64,000 bases of DNA, taken from positions 7,413,501-7,477,500 of the forward strand of contig NZ_CP112880.1 of NCBI RefSeq assembly GCF_028747205.1, written 5' to 3'. The position numbers and the translations under genes were made by a program. The notes beneath the pieces were generated by a model. The model made no database searches, was not told where the DNA came from, and saw nothing but the letters and a program-made list of their open reading frames with translations. This DNA is from Streptomyces sp. CA-278952. Its GTDB lineage: Bacteria > Actinomycetota > Actinomycetes > Streptomycetales > Streptomycetaceae. Positions 23,486 through 32,700 of the stretch are shown piece by piece (positions within the stretch are counted from its first letter, which is position 1; every line of letters begins with the position of its first letter).

Positions 23486-23804
23486 CCCCCACAAGCCCTC
23501 GTGCCGCCACGGGAACGTAACCGATCGTCCGATCCGTATGCGCGCACCTGGCGAATGCGTGCAAGGTGCTGGCGTTCGAGGCGTGGCAGGATTGCGGGCG
23601 GTCGCTTCAGCATGAGGACGTTCCCATCGGCATTCTCGTCGACCTCGGGGATGAGATGCTCGGGCTGGTCCCCTTCAGATCGATCGACGGCCGCCCTGCG
23701 GCGAGTCCGGCAGGTTTCGGGTGCGCTGCGGTCCGAGAGGGCGGGAACCCACCGCTGCTCGTCGAACGTCGGCCGTAGGCTGTGGCGGGAAACAAGGGGA
23801 GACG
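23486..23804 (+). other. Gap of about 320 bp with a doubtful 70-codon frame
   Basis: Nothing firm is present. The frame 23566-23778 would give a 70-residue peptide (VLAFEAWQDCGRS ... LVPFRSIDGRP ...) whose first half has gene-like third-position bias, but it lacks a clear ribosome-binding site and I recognise no family. It may be a remnant. The end of the gap carries the GGGGAG ribosome-binding site of the next gene. Confidence 0.3.
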
Positions 23805-25112
23805 ATGATTGACTACCGCAAGGCAACCGTTCCGGTATGGACGCTCGCGACCGGTGACACCCGGGTGCCCGCGTGGGCCGGAGACGGGCCGATGACGGCT
23901 GAGCGTCTGGGCGAACTGCGCGGCGTGCTGGCCGTGCTGGCCGACGAGCCGATCGCCACACTCGAGGTGCATCCGCTGCCCGACAAGCTCGACCGCGGCC
24001 GAGGCATCCCGCTCGATGCCGTGAGTCCTCTGGCACAGCATCTGTCGCAGCTCGTCACGCAGACAGCTCGAAATTCCTCCACGGCGGCCTCGGCGACCGC
24101 TGCCGGCGAAAACCTGTATCGCATGGTGGTTCCGGCGAAGGTCGCCGCCCAGTTCGGCCGGGGTCTCGTCTGCTCGATGCAGGCGAAGGGAGTGGCCGGT
24201 GGCATCCGCGGTCCCCTCGTGAACCCAACGGGCATCGTGGCCCAAGCGACGTTCGTTCCGGTCGGTAAAGCGGCGACAGCGGGAGCGGCCGGTGGGGCCG
24301 GTGCGACAGCGGGTGTCGCGGCCACCGGTAGCGCAGCGCTCACGCTGGCCGCGCCGCTGGTGCTCATGGCCGTGGCGGTGGGGGTGAGCGCGCATGCCGA
24401 CCGCCAGCGCCGGCAGGCCATCGAGCACATAACAGAACTGCTGGAGCAACTGCACGAAGAGAAGCTCGACGACGAGCACAGCGAGCTCGACGGCTGTCGC
24501 GACGCCATCGACAAAGCCACCGCCATCCTGCTCGACCAGGGCAAGCTCGGGGCCTCGCTGGGGCTGGACTCGGCCGTGCATGCCATCAACACCGCGTTGG
24601 GCGCCGCTGACCGCCGCCTCGACCGGTGGCGGAACGCACTCGACAAGCTGCCCGTCGGCGAGGCCGTCGAGATCGGCACGCTGACCAAGTCGTTCCCCGG
24701 CGTCGACGACCAGGGCGGGCGATTCCGCGCCCACCTCGAACTCGCCGCCCTGGCCCTCGCGCTGAAGCGGCGGGTCATCGTGCTGCAAGCCGTCGAGCAC
24801 GCCCAGAGCGCCCCCGGCAACCTCTTCGAGAGCTTCACCCGCGCACTCAAGCGAGACCAACAGCGCCTCGACGAACTGGAGTCGGGTATCGCCGGTGTCC
24901 TCGTACGGCTTTCGACGCTGGAGCTGGCCCGCCCGAGCGGTCTGCGACCCGTCTTCACACCGGGGGAAGTCGATCGTCTGATGCGCGCGACACACCGCAT
25001 TCACCAGTTGGGCGACGGTGTCACGGTCGACCCCCGCACCACGGACGTCGCGATCGAGATCGCCCGCGACAGGGACGGCTCGGTGGTCGTGTTCCCTGCG
25101 CTCCCGGCCTGA
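23805..25112 (+). CDS. Uncharacterised protein with Gly/Ala-rich hydrophobic segment and helical C-terminus
   Basis: A 435-residue protein I cannot assign. The start is ATG at 23805 with GGGGAG 3 bp upstream, giving MIDYRKATVPVWTL. Residues about 145-205 form a Gly/Ala/Thr-rich stretch leading into a strongly hydrophobic run (ALTLAAPLVLMAVAVGV), a likely membrane-inserting helical hairpin. It is followed by a highly charged region (RRQAIEHITELLEQLHEEKLDDE) likely to form a coiled coil, and a long helical C-terminal half. This layout resembles bacterial membrane-associated effector or dynamin-associated proteins only in outline. It stands alone between terminators and the convergent MocR gene. 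Confidence 0.75.
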   Translation: MIDYRKATVPVWTLATGDTRVPAWAGDGPMTAERLGELRGVLAVLADEPIATLEVHPLPDKLDRGRGIPLDAVSPLAQHLSQLVTQTARNSSTAASATAAGENLYRMVVPAKVAAQFGRGLVCSMQAKGVAGGIRGPLVNPTGIVAQATFVPVGKAATAGAAGGAGATAGVAATGSAALTLAAPLVLMAVAVGVSAHADRQRRQAIEHITELLEQLHEEKLDDEHSELDGCRDAIDKATAILLDQGKLGASLGLDSAVHAINTALGAADRRLDRWRNALDKLPVGEAVEIGTLTKSFPGVDDQGGRFRAHLELAALALALKRRVIVLQAVEHAQSAPGNLFESFTRALKRDQQRLDELESGIAGVLVRLSTLELARPSGLRPVFTPGEVDRLMRATHRIHQLGDGVTVDPRTTDVAIEIARDRDGSVVVFPALPA

Positions 25113-25304
25113 CTCAGCGGTCGGCTCCGGAAGTCCTTCGGGAGTCGACTCCGGCGCCGGCCCCGGGCGTTGGTCGCTTGCCGGCGGTGGCGGCGAGTTG
25201 GAGGTGGGCAGTCGAGGGCGTCTTCCGGGGAGGCTGAGGAACCGGTGGGCAGGAGCGAGTCCTCGTCACGGTCGGTGCCGGCGTCGGACCATGTATCGCC
25301 CTGC

Positions 25305-26795
25305 TCAGAGCAGGCGCCGTAGGGCTGCGCCGACGGCGGCCACACCTTCGCTCATGTTGGCGGGGGTGTTCGCCGCGTAGCCGAGGACCAGCCCGGGCCG
25401 GGATGGACGTTGACTGTGCCACGAGAGCGGCTGCACCTTCACGCCCCGCGCAAGCGCAGCGGCGGCGAGGTCGGTGTCGGCGAACTCGGAGTCGAAGGTG
25501 ATCGTCAGGTGCAATCCCGCTGCGGCGCCGTGTACGACCGCGTTGGGAAGGTGCGTAGTGATCGCATCGACCATGGCGTCCCGGCGACGGCGGTGACGTG
25601 TGCGCATGTGCCGCAACTGGCGTTCCATCTCGCCTGATTCCATGAACCGGGCCAGCACCTGCTGCGGCAGTGCCGCGTTGCCGAGGTCGGCGAATCGCTT
25701 GGCGGCGACAAGAGCATCGCGGTACTTCGGCGGTGCGAGTACCCAGCCGATGCGCAGTGCGGGGGCGAGGAGTTTGGAAACGCTCCCGGCGTAGCAGACG
25801 TGGTCGGGCAGTATGGATCGCAGGGCGGGTACCGGAGGCCGGTCGTAGCGGTGCTCCGCGTCGTAATCATCCTCGATGATCAGTCCGTCGTTCTCGGTGG
25901 CCCAATGCATCAGTTCACGACGCCGTGCCCCGCTGAGCACCACTCCGGTCGGGAACTGATGCGCGGGAGTCAGCAACACAGCTGAAACTGCCAGCTCGTG
26001 CAGTACGTCGACACGCGCGCCCTGGGAGTCGACAGGGACCGCCGGCGTGTCCAACCGTTGATTGCGCAGATGCTGGCGGGCCCCAAGTGATCCCGGGTCC
26101 TCCACAGCTACTGCGGAGATCCCGTCACCGTGCAGCACCTGGCCGAGCAGGCTGAGTGTCTGGGCGGTGCCGGCGACGATGAGTATCTCGTCGGGGTCCG
26201 CCCTGATCGCGCGGTAGCGGGCGAGCCAGTTGGCGATGGCGTGACGCAGTGCCGGTGTCCCGCGAGGGTCCCCGTATCCAAGGTCGGACGCCGGGAGGCT
26301 CGCGAGTACGGAGCGTTCGGCACGCAGCCAGGCTGATCGCGGAAACGCGGCAAGGTCGGGGACCCCGGGTGACAGATCGATCCGGGCGGGTGCCGCTCGC
26401 ATCATGTCGAAGATGTCCGCACCGGGTGCGGCGGCGAACAGCGCCCTTGACAGCGGTGGAGCACCCGGGGTGGTCGGGGGCACTTCCGGTGGCACGGCGG
26501 GAGCGGCGACAACGATCGTTCCGTTGCGCCCGCGTCCTGCCGCGTGTCCGTCTTCTATCAGTCGCTGATACGCCTCGGTGACCACTCCGCGGGATACCCG
26601 AAGCTCGCCGGCCAGAACCCGGGTGGCCGGAAGTCTGCTTCCCACCGGCAGGCGGTGGTCCGCTATCGCGAGCCGAAGTCGCTGGGCCAGCCAGTCGGAC
26701 CGCCTGCCCATCGGCGCATCGTCGATGTTCAGTTGAAGGAAGTCGGATCCGGAGACTATGGACTGGTCGCATGGGTGCGGATTGGACCTGTTCAT
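25305..26795 (-). CDS. MocR-type (GntR-aminotransferase) transcriptional regulator
   Basis: A 496-residue MocR/PdxR-family protein. The N-terminus is a GntR winged helix (DWLAQRLRLAIADHRLPVGSRLPATRVLAGELRVSRGVVTEAYQRL), followed by a Pro-rich linker and a fold-type-I aminotransferase-like domain with the PLP lysine in AGSVSKLLAPALRIGW and the upstream EDDYDAEH motif. Such proteins bind PLP through the Lys and sense PLP or amino-acid-like ligands. ATG at 26795 is chosen; a start at 26825 would overlap the start of the divergent methyltransferase, which is only 28 bp away from the chosen one. That arrangement makes the methyltransferase the likely target. Confidence 0.9.
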   Translation of the reverse strand: MNRSNPHPCDQSIVSGSDFLQLNIDDAPMGRRSDWLAQRLRLAIADHRLPVGSRLPATRVLAGELRVSRGVVTEAYQRLIEDGHAAGRGRNGTIVVAAPAVPPEVPPTTPGAPPLSRALFAAAPGADIFDMMRAAPARIDLSPGVPDLAAFPRSAWLRAERSVLASLPASDLGYGDPRGTPALRHAIANWLARYRAIRADPDEILIVAGTAQTLSLLGQVLHGDGISAVAVEDPGSLGARQHLRNQRLDTPAVPVDSQGARVDVLHELAVSAVLLTPAHQFPTGVVLSGARRRELMHWATENDGLIIEDDYDAEHRYDRPPVPALRSILPDHVCYAGSVSKLLAPALRIGWVLAPPKYRDALVAAKRFADLGNAALPQQVLARFMESGEMERQLRHMRTRHRRRRDAMVDAITTHLPNAVVHGAAAGLHLTITFDSEFADTDLAAAALARGVKVQPLSWHSQRPSRPGLVLGYAANTPANMSEGVAAVGAALRRLL

Positions 26796-26823
26796 CGAGC
26801 CATAGTGGCAGCAGGGTGAACGC

Positions 26824-27696
26824 ATGGATATGGATACAGCGATGGCATCTCATGAAGTGACCGTGGAGGCCGGCTATGTGCATGGCTACTCGGAACGCGA
26901 GGCGGTCCGGCTCGGCGAGCAGGCGGACACCTTGGCGGCGCTGGTGCATGCGGGCACGGCCTATCCGGCCGGCAGCCGGGTGCTGGAGATCGGTTGCGGG
27001 GTCGGCGCCCAGACGGTCCACCTGGCCCAGGCCAGCCCGGGAGCGCGCATCACCGCGGTCGACCGCTCCCATGACTCCCTTGCACAGGCCCGCGCCCGTG
27101 TCGCGACCCACGCACCGGGGGCGGATGTGGAGTGGCACCGTGCCGACCTGTTCGATCTCCCCTTTCCTGATGCGGAGTTCGACCATGTTTTCGTCTGCTT
27201 CGTCCTGGAGCACCTGCCGGACCCCCGGCAGGCGCTGACCGCGCTGCGGCGCGTGCTGCGGCCCGAGGGCACCATCACCGTGATCGAAGGGGATCACGAA
27301 TCGGCGTTCTTCCATCCGGCCAGCGCATACGCCCGCGCCGCAATCGAATGCCAGATCCGACTACAGTCCGCCGGTGGCGGAGACGCGCTGATCGGCCGGC
27401 AGTTGCAACCGCTGCTGGCTCAGGCCGGCTACGACGACGTCGTCGTGCGTCCTCGCACGGTGTACACCGACCAGACCCGGCCCGCACTGGTCGACGGCTT
27501 CACTCGCAACACGTTCATCGCCATGGTCGAATCAGTCCGGGACGATGCGCTGGCAGCAGGGCTCATGAGCGCGGGCGACTGGGACCGGGGGATCACAGAC
27601 CTGCACCGCACCGCACAGGCCGACGGCACCTTTCACTACACGTTCTTCAAGGCCTTCGCCGTGAACCCATCCGGCGTAGCCACCACGGGCCGATGA
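26824..27696 (+). CDS. Class I SAM-dependent methyltransferase divergent from MocR regulator
   Basis: A 290-residue UbiE/Methyltransf_11-like enzyme with N-terminal VTVEAGYVHGYSEREAVRLGEQADTL, SAM motif I VLEIGCGVGAQTVHLAQ, the acidic residue in ITAVDRSHDSL, and motif II/III DHVFVCFVLEHLPDPRQAL. The start region contains three closely spaced in-frame ATGs (26824, 26830, 26842); AGGGTG upstream of the first supports it. The substrate is unknown. The 3' end overlaps the convergent hypothetical gene by about 60 bp. Confidence 0.88.
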   Translation: MDMDTAMASHEVTVEAGYVHGYSEREAVRLGEQADTLAALVHAGTAYPAGSRVLEIGCGVGAQTVHLAQASPGARITAVDRSHDSLAQARARVATHAPGADVEWHRADLFDLPFPDAEFDHVFVCFVLEHLPDPRQALTALRRVLRPEGTITVIEGDHESAFFHPASAYARAAIECQIRLQSAGGGDALIGRQLQPLLAQAGYDDVVVRPRTVYTDQTRPALVDGFTRNTFIAMVESVRDDALAAGLMSAGDWDRGITDLHRTAQADGTFHYTFFKAFAVNPSGVATTGR

Positions 27697-28475
27697 CCGT
27701 CATCATCACCCTCATTCACGGGCGGCCATCGCCTGCGGCCATCGTCTGCGGCCTGGAGCGCAACCTCATCAGCGCGGACGAGAAGACCTCCGTCCAGGCC
27801 CGCTGCCATTCCACCTTTGGGGGTGTCTTCACGCGGGCCCGCGGGTGGGGGCGGTGTGTGCCGCGGCCATGGGGTGCCCACCTGTTCCACAGCGGCGGCC
27901 CGGAGCGCTTCCAGGAGCACACTTCCGGGATATATCCCGAACGCTCCGTACTGCCTGCGGTAGTAGCACGACCAGTAGCTCACCACGCGCCGCTCCGTAC
28001 GTGCGAAGAAGGCCGGGTTGCGAGCGATGAACTCCCCGTAGAGCCGGCGCTGGGCCGAGCGCGGCTCCGCCAGCCCGGGCAGCCCCCGCTCGATCGACGT
28101 GATGATCTCCAGTACGTATTCGCCGGCCAACCGCACCACGAACGGCACCGCCCACGGCTCACCCGACGCCAGGATCTGTTCGAGATGCCGTTGGCGGACC
28201 CGGCCGTCGTGGTGCCGGGAGTACAGGCAGTGCAGAACCATCTGCTGGGTCTCGGACAGGCCCCGCTCGCTTCCGGTGCCCGGCTCCTCGTGGTAGATGC
28301 GGGACGGGATGGCGACGGTCCCGCCCTCCACCTCGACCTCGAAGGGCATCGTCGGTGCGGTGACGGACTCCGGCACAACGCCCAGGACACGACGCACGTC
28401 ATCGGCGAGACGGGGCGGAAATGCCGCCATCAGGGCGTGAGCGACGTTCGACGGGTCTCGTTGCACCTGCACCAC
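27636..28475 (-). CDS. Conserved hypothetical protein, 3' end possibly frameshifted
   Basis: The 279-residue frame has a convincing first two thirds: VQRDPSNVAHALMAAFPP, MVLHCLYSRHHDGRVRQRHLEQIL, WAVPFVVRLAGEYVLEII and the C-rich aromatic patch ERRVVSYWSCYYRRQYGAFGIYPG. I recognise no family. After about residue 200 the sequence turns into low-complexity Pro/Arg/Asp stretches and runs 60 bp into the 3' end of the convergent methyltransferase, so the native stop was probably nearer 27880 and a frameshift or point loss may have extended it. No good ribosome-binding site precedes the GTG at 28475. Confidence 0.6.
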   Translation of the reverse strand: MVQVQRDPSNVAHALMAAFPPRLADDVRRVLGVVPESVTAPTMPFEVEVEGGTVAIPSRIYHEEPGTGSERGLSETQQMVLHCLYSRHHDGRVRQRHLEQILASGEPWAVPFVVRLAGEYVLEIITSIERGLPGLAEPRSAQRRLYGEFIARNPAFFARTERRVVSYWSCYYRRQYGAFGIYPGSVLLEALRAAAVEQVGTPWPRHTPPPPAGPREDTPKGGMAAGLDGGLLVRADEVALQAADDGRRRWPPVNEGDDDGHRPVVATPDGFTAKALKNV

Positions 28476-28597
28476 AGGAGGATAGGCGCACCTTGGGCCA
28501 CGGGCTCTGCCGGTACGGTGATCGCCTGCCGCGTGGAAGGTCCATGCGTTCCGGCCGGCCCGAGCGAGGGAGGCCGGTGGCGAGCGATGGGACCGTG

Positions 28598-29017
28598 ATG
28601 AGCGAACTGACGAAGCCCGGAGTCGAGGTTCCGGAGGGGGAAGCGCCCACCGAGCTGACGATCCGGGACCTCGTGGTGGGAGATGGGCCCGAGGCGCGGC
28701 CGGGCCGGGTCGTCCAGGTTCACTACGTAGGGGTCACCTTCGCTTCCGGAAGGGAGTTCGACTCCTCCTGGGAGCAGGGCCGGCCGTTCAAGTTCGCCGT
28801 GGGCGGTGGCAGGGTCATCAAGGGCTTGGACCGGGGGGTCAGGGGGATGAAGGCCGGCGGCCGCCGCGAGATCATCGTTCCCCCACGTCTCGGTTACGGC
28901 AAGCAGTCGCCCTCCGCGTCGATCCCGGCGGGCTCGACGCTGATCTTCGTCGTGGACCTGCTCACCGTCGTGGGCGGGCCCACCGTGGCTGGGTCCGGCC
29001 CGACCGGCTCGGCCTGA
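28598..29017 (+). CDS. FKBP-type peptidyl-prolyl cis-trans isomerase
   Basis: A 139-residue cytosolic FKBP. The isomerase core has VHYVGVTFASGREFDSSWEQGRPFKF, the loop VIKGLDRGVRGMKAGGRREIIVPPRLGYG and the C-terminal strand IPAGSTLIFVVDLLTV, matching single-domain actinobacterial FKBPs that start MSELTKPxVE. It accelerates Xaa-Pro isomerisation during folding. The ATG at 28598 matches family N-termini; the frame stays open upstream but that part looks non-coding. Confidence 0.95.
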   Translation: MSELTKPGVEVPEGEAPTELTIRDLVVGDGPEARPGRVVQVHYVGVTFASGREFDSSWEQGRPFKFAVGGGRVIKGLDRGVRGMKAGGRREIIVPPRLGYGKQSPSASIPAGSTLIFVVDLLTVVGGPTVAGSGPTGSA

Positions 29018-29193
29018 ACGCGGTGTCCCCGAGGTGCCTCGTCCCGGTTTGCGACGGCCGGTGGGCTGGTGGCGGGGGCCGGGCATAGGCCCTGAGACCC
29101 TTGTCCGCCCGGCGGCCGACGCCTGATCTTTGCACTCCTGCGTCCCGACGGGACGCGGAGGCCGGGCCATCGGGAACGCGAACGGAGTCGTAC

Positions 29194-29748
29194 ATGAGCG
29201 GGATGAAGAGGGTTCTGCGCCGCACGGCGGTGGGGGCGAGCGCGTTGCTCACGGCGGTGGGCATCACCATGACGGGGGCGTCCCCGGCCGCGGCGGTGGA
29301 CTACTACTACGAGTTGCCGTACCCGGCTGGTGAGGCCTACACGGTGACCCAGGGGCCGGAGGGCACGTACTCCCACACCGGTCCCTACAACGAGTACGCC
29401 TGGGACTTCGGGCTCCCCGCCGACTACGAGGTGTCCGCCGCGCAGGCGGGAACCATCGTCATCTCGAACTGGTCGCCGTACTGGCAGAACGGCATCGAGG
29501 TGATCATCCGGCACTCGAACGGCCAGTGCACCCACTACGCGCACCTGAACCGGTCGTTCTACGAGCCGGGTGACTGGGTTCCGCAGGGCCGGATCGTCGG
29601 CTGGTCGGGCAGCACGGGCGCTTCCACGGGCCCGCATCTGCACTTCCAGGTCATCGACTGCAACAGCCGCGTGGGCCTGCCCGCCACCATCCAGGGCTGG
29701 ACGCCCTCCACGGGGACGCGCCCTGTCAGCGTGAACCACTACGCCTGA
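29194..29748 (+). CDS. Secreted M23-family (LytM-type) peptidase-like protein
   Basis: A 184-residue exported protein. A Sec signal (RVLRRTAVGASALLTAVGITMTGASPAAA) ends near residue 33. The mature part is an M23/LytM domain with the metal-site pattern HTGPYNEYAWDFG, HYAHLNRS and the HLHF motif near residue 150. It contains two cysteines (Q-C-T and D-C-N) that could form a disulfide. M23 enzymes cut peptidoglycan crossbridges; the short length suggests a single catalytic domain without a wall-binding repeat. AACGGAG precedes the ATG by 6 bp. Its last 10 bases overlap the end of the convergent megasynthase gene. Confidence 0.9.
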   Translation: MSGMKRVLRRTAVGASALLTAVGITMTGASPAAAVDYYYELPYPAGEAYTVTQGPEGTYSHTGPYNEYAWDFGLPADYEVSAAQAGTIVISNWSPYWQNGIEVIIRHSNGQCTHYAHLNRSFYEPGDWVPQGRIVGWSGSTGASTGPHLHFQVIDCNSRVGLPATIQGWTPSTGTRPVSVNHYA

Positions 29749-32700
29749 CCGGACCGCAGCCGCACGGGCGCTCCCGGCACCACCCGCATGCCCAGTCCCC
29801 GCACCCGGTAGATGCACCTGTCGTCGCCCCACAGCGACGCGTCCGCCACGGCATAGGGACCCCGTGCGTCCGTGCCGCTCTCCACGATGTCCATGTCCAC
29901 CCGGATCAGCCGGTTGGCCGGGGTGATCTGGCCGCGGTACGTCCAGGTCGCCTCGCGGCCCGGCAGCACCGGTTCGAACCCGGGGTCGAGGAGCCCGTCG
30001 GCCGCGCCCTGCTCCAGCAGGTGGTACTGGAGAAGTTGGCACATGGCCTCGATCCCCAACGAGCCCGGCTGCACGGGGTCCTGGAAGAAGTGGGCCCGGA
30101 AGAACCAGGCGTCCGGGCGGACGTCCTTCTCCGAACGCAACCGGCCGAGCCCGGCGCTTCCGCCGTCCGGCCAGTGGCCCGTGATCCGGTCCAGCATCAG
30201 CAACATCGCGCCCGGCAGGCGCGGTTCGCCGGAGCAGTAGCGGGCGGGGCGGGAGGTCAGATCGACCACGCGATCGCAGGGCTCGTCGAGGCGGACCCGG
30301 TCGTCGGCCGAAGTCGCCAGACCCTGCTGGTCGTCGAAGGCCGACCGGGGGAAGTAGCCGAACACCGTGGAGAGTTCGAAGAGGGGCGCTTCGTCGGCCG
30401 TGCACGTCACCCGGAACGACTCGATGATCATTTCTCCGCTGCGTGAGACGCGGGTCAGTTCGGCCCTGGTGCGGACGGTACGCGTCGCCGGGGTGACCTC
30501 GCCGGTGACCGTTCCCGACCCGTCGAGATTGCGGAACAGCAGGTCCGCCTCGCTGGTCGTCGCGCTGCCGACGTACGAGGCGAGCCACCCGCAGGGCTGC
30601 AGCGCCGTCTCCATGAGGACGGCGAACGGCATGAGGCGGCCGCCGTTCTGCTCGAAGTACCACGCCCGGTCCGGCACGTCGTACTCGGCGACGACGACGC
30701 TGCCCTCCCGCATCCCGCCCTGCGGACCGTCCACCGACACGATCCGGCTCATGAAGTGATAGGGCGGGCCAGGAAGCCGCGCCACCCTGCGGACGCCGTC
30801 GAAGGGCTCGTACATGGCGCCGAACGCCTCGCTCGGCCTGCCCCAGGCGCACGCCAGCAGCGAGGCGTGGTCAAAGGCGAACCCGTCGGCCGCCACCGCC
30901 ACCGGCTTCTCCTCCCGATGCCCGGCCAGCCCGCCCAGAAGGGGCAGCGGCACCGGGTCCCCGTCGGTCTGGACGGTGGGCGGACCGGAGTGCCGCCAGT
31001 GCGACAGCGGCCAGTCGGGGACCAGCCGGAGGGCCATGTCGGTGCCGAGGAACGCCTTCCGCCCGTCCACCGAGCCGAGGACGTCGGCGTAAAGCGTCGG
31101 CACCGGCCCGGCCGAGACGCCGCGTACGAACACCTCGTAGACGACTTTCCGGTTCTCCGGGGTCGCCTGGCCCCGGCACATGGCCCTGGAGGGGTGCTCG
31201 TCGACCGTCTCGAAGCGCCAGCCGTCCCGGTCGACGGTGAAGCCCATGGCCGTCAGGTAGAACGCCATCGCCTGGAGACCGCCTTGCAGCATCAGGGTGC
31301 CCGGCATGCAGGGGTCGTTCTTGAAATGGCCCGTGAAGAACCAGTCGTCCGGGGACAACGCCGTCCCGGCCCGCAGATACCCTCGCCCCCACGGCCCTCC
31401 GGCCGGGTCGAACGCGGTGACCTCGTCCAGCAGGCGTAGCCGCTCCTCGTCGAGTACGGGCGAACGGACGTGAGCCGCCGTCGCCTCCCAGCCGGGCCCG
31501 AAACAGTCCCCGGGCCGGCCCAGCGTCAGGGCTCGCACCCGGTCGGCGTCGAAGCGGGTCCGTTCGCAGCGCACGGCCGGCGGGTCGAGCGGCAGATCGT
31601 CCCCGGGCACGCGGCCGGCGGGATCCCAGCGCACACCCCCGCTGCCGGCGAGCTCGGCGGCGGTGAAGAACCCCGCCTGCCCCTCGCGGACACTGAGCCG
31701 CAGCTCGCCGTCCACGTAGCAGTCGTAGTGGAAGAAGGCCAGCCGGACGCCGTCCGCCTCCGCGTGACCGTCCAGATGGATCTCGAAGCACAGAGTGTCC
31801 CCGGGGCGCGGTGGGCCGCCGTGGAACGTCACCTCGCAGCCGAGCAGCCGGTACGCGCGCCCGCCCCGGTTCAGCAGGTCGACGCCCAGCCAGCTGAGCA
31901 GAAGCAGGTCGGCCTGGCCCGCCTCGATGAGCACGCCGGCCGGCACACGCCCCGTCGCATCCAGGTACCAGCTGTCGGGCAGGACATCCGTCTCCGTCCA
32001 GATCCTCCCGTCCGTGCGGACCGGGCCCGGCAGGACGAGCGCCGCGGGCACCGCGTCGATGCCGGTGACCCGGTCGGCGAGCAGCATGGGCGGCCCGGGC
32101 ATCCGGGTCTGTACCGCGTAGCCGTCCTGCTCGGCGAAGAGCGGACCGAACAGCGTGGAGATCTCGCGGGAGGCGAGGTGCTCCAGTTGGGCCCGGTCGA
32201 ACGTCGGCCCGGGCCGCTGAGCCTGCCCGGGCCGCGGAGTCTGATCCGGCTTCGGTTGCGGAGCCGGGACGGACGCCGGAGCCGTGGAGGGCAGGGGCTG
32301 GGGCTTGGGCAGCGGTCGTACGGGAATGGGTACGGGGCCGGGCCGCCCGGGCACCGCCGCGCCCGCTGCGGTCAGCGCGCTGACGGCGAGCGCCGACACG
32401 CGCAGGAACCGCCGGTGGGATTCCGCGTGCGCGGCCATGACCTCCTGGTGCAGCGTGGCGACCCGCAGACTCTGCCGCGCGACCACGCCCCCGACCCCCG
32501 CCGCCCCCGGTCCACGGGCGTCTTCGACGGGCAACCGGGGCCGCTGTACCGGTGTGGCGGGGGAGTGCGCAGCGGGGGCGGCCGGGGCGGAGAGGTGCTC
32601 GGTCTCCTCGTGCGCCGGGGCGGCGAAGCGCCCGGTCTCCTCGTCCGCTGCGGCGACCGCGTGGCCGCCGGGGTCCCGGTCCGGTGAGGCGGGGAGACCG

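Noticed and set aside
28475..28490. AGGAGG on the plus strand as a start signal for a longer FKBP
   Set aside because: The sequence that would follow is not FKBP-like and no ATG or GTG is at proper spacing; the family N-terminus begins at 28598.
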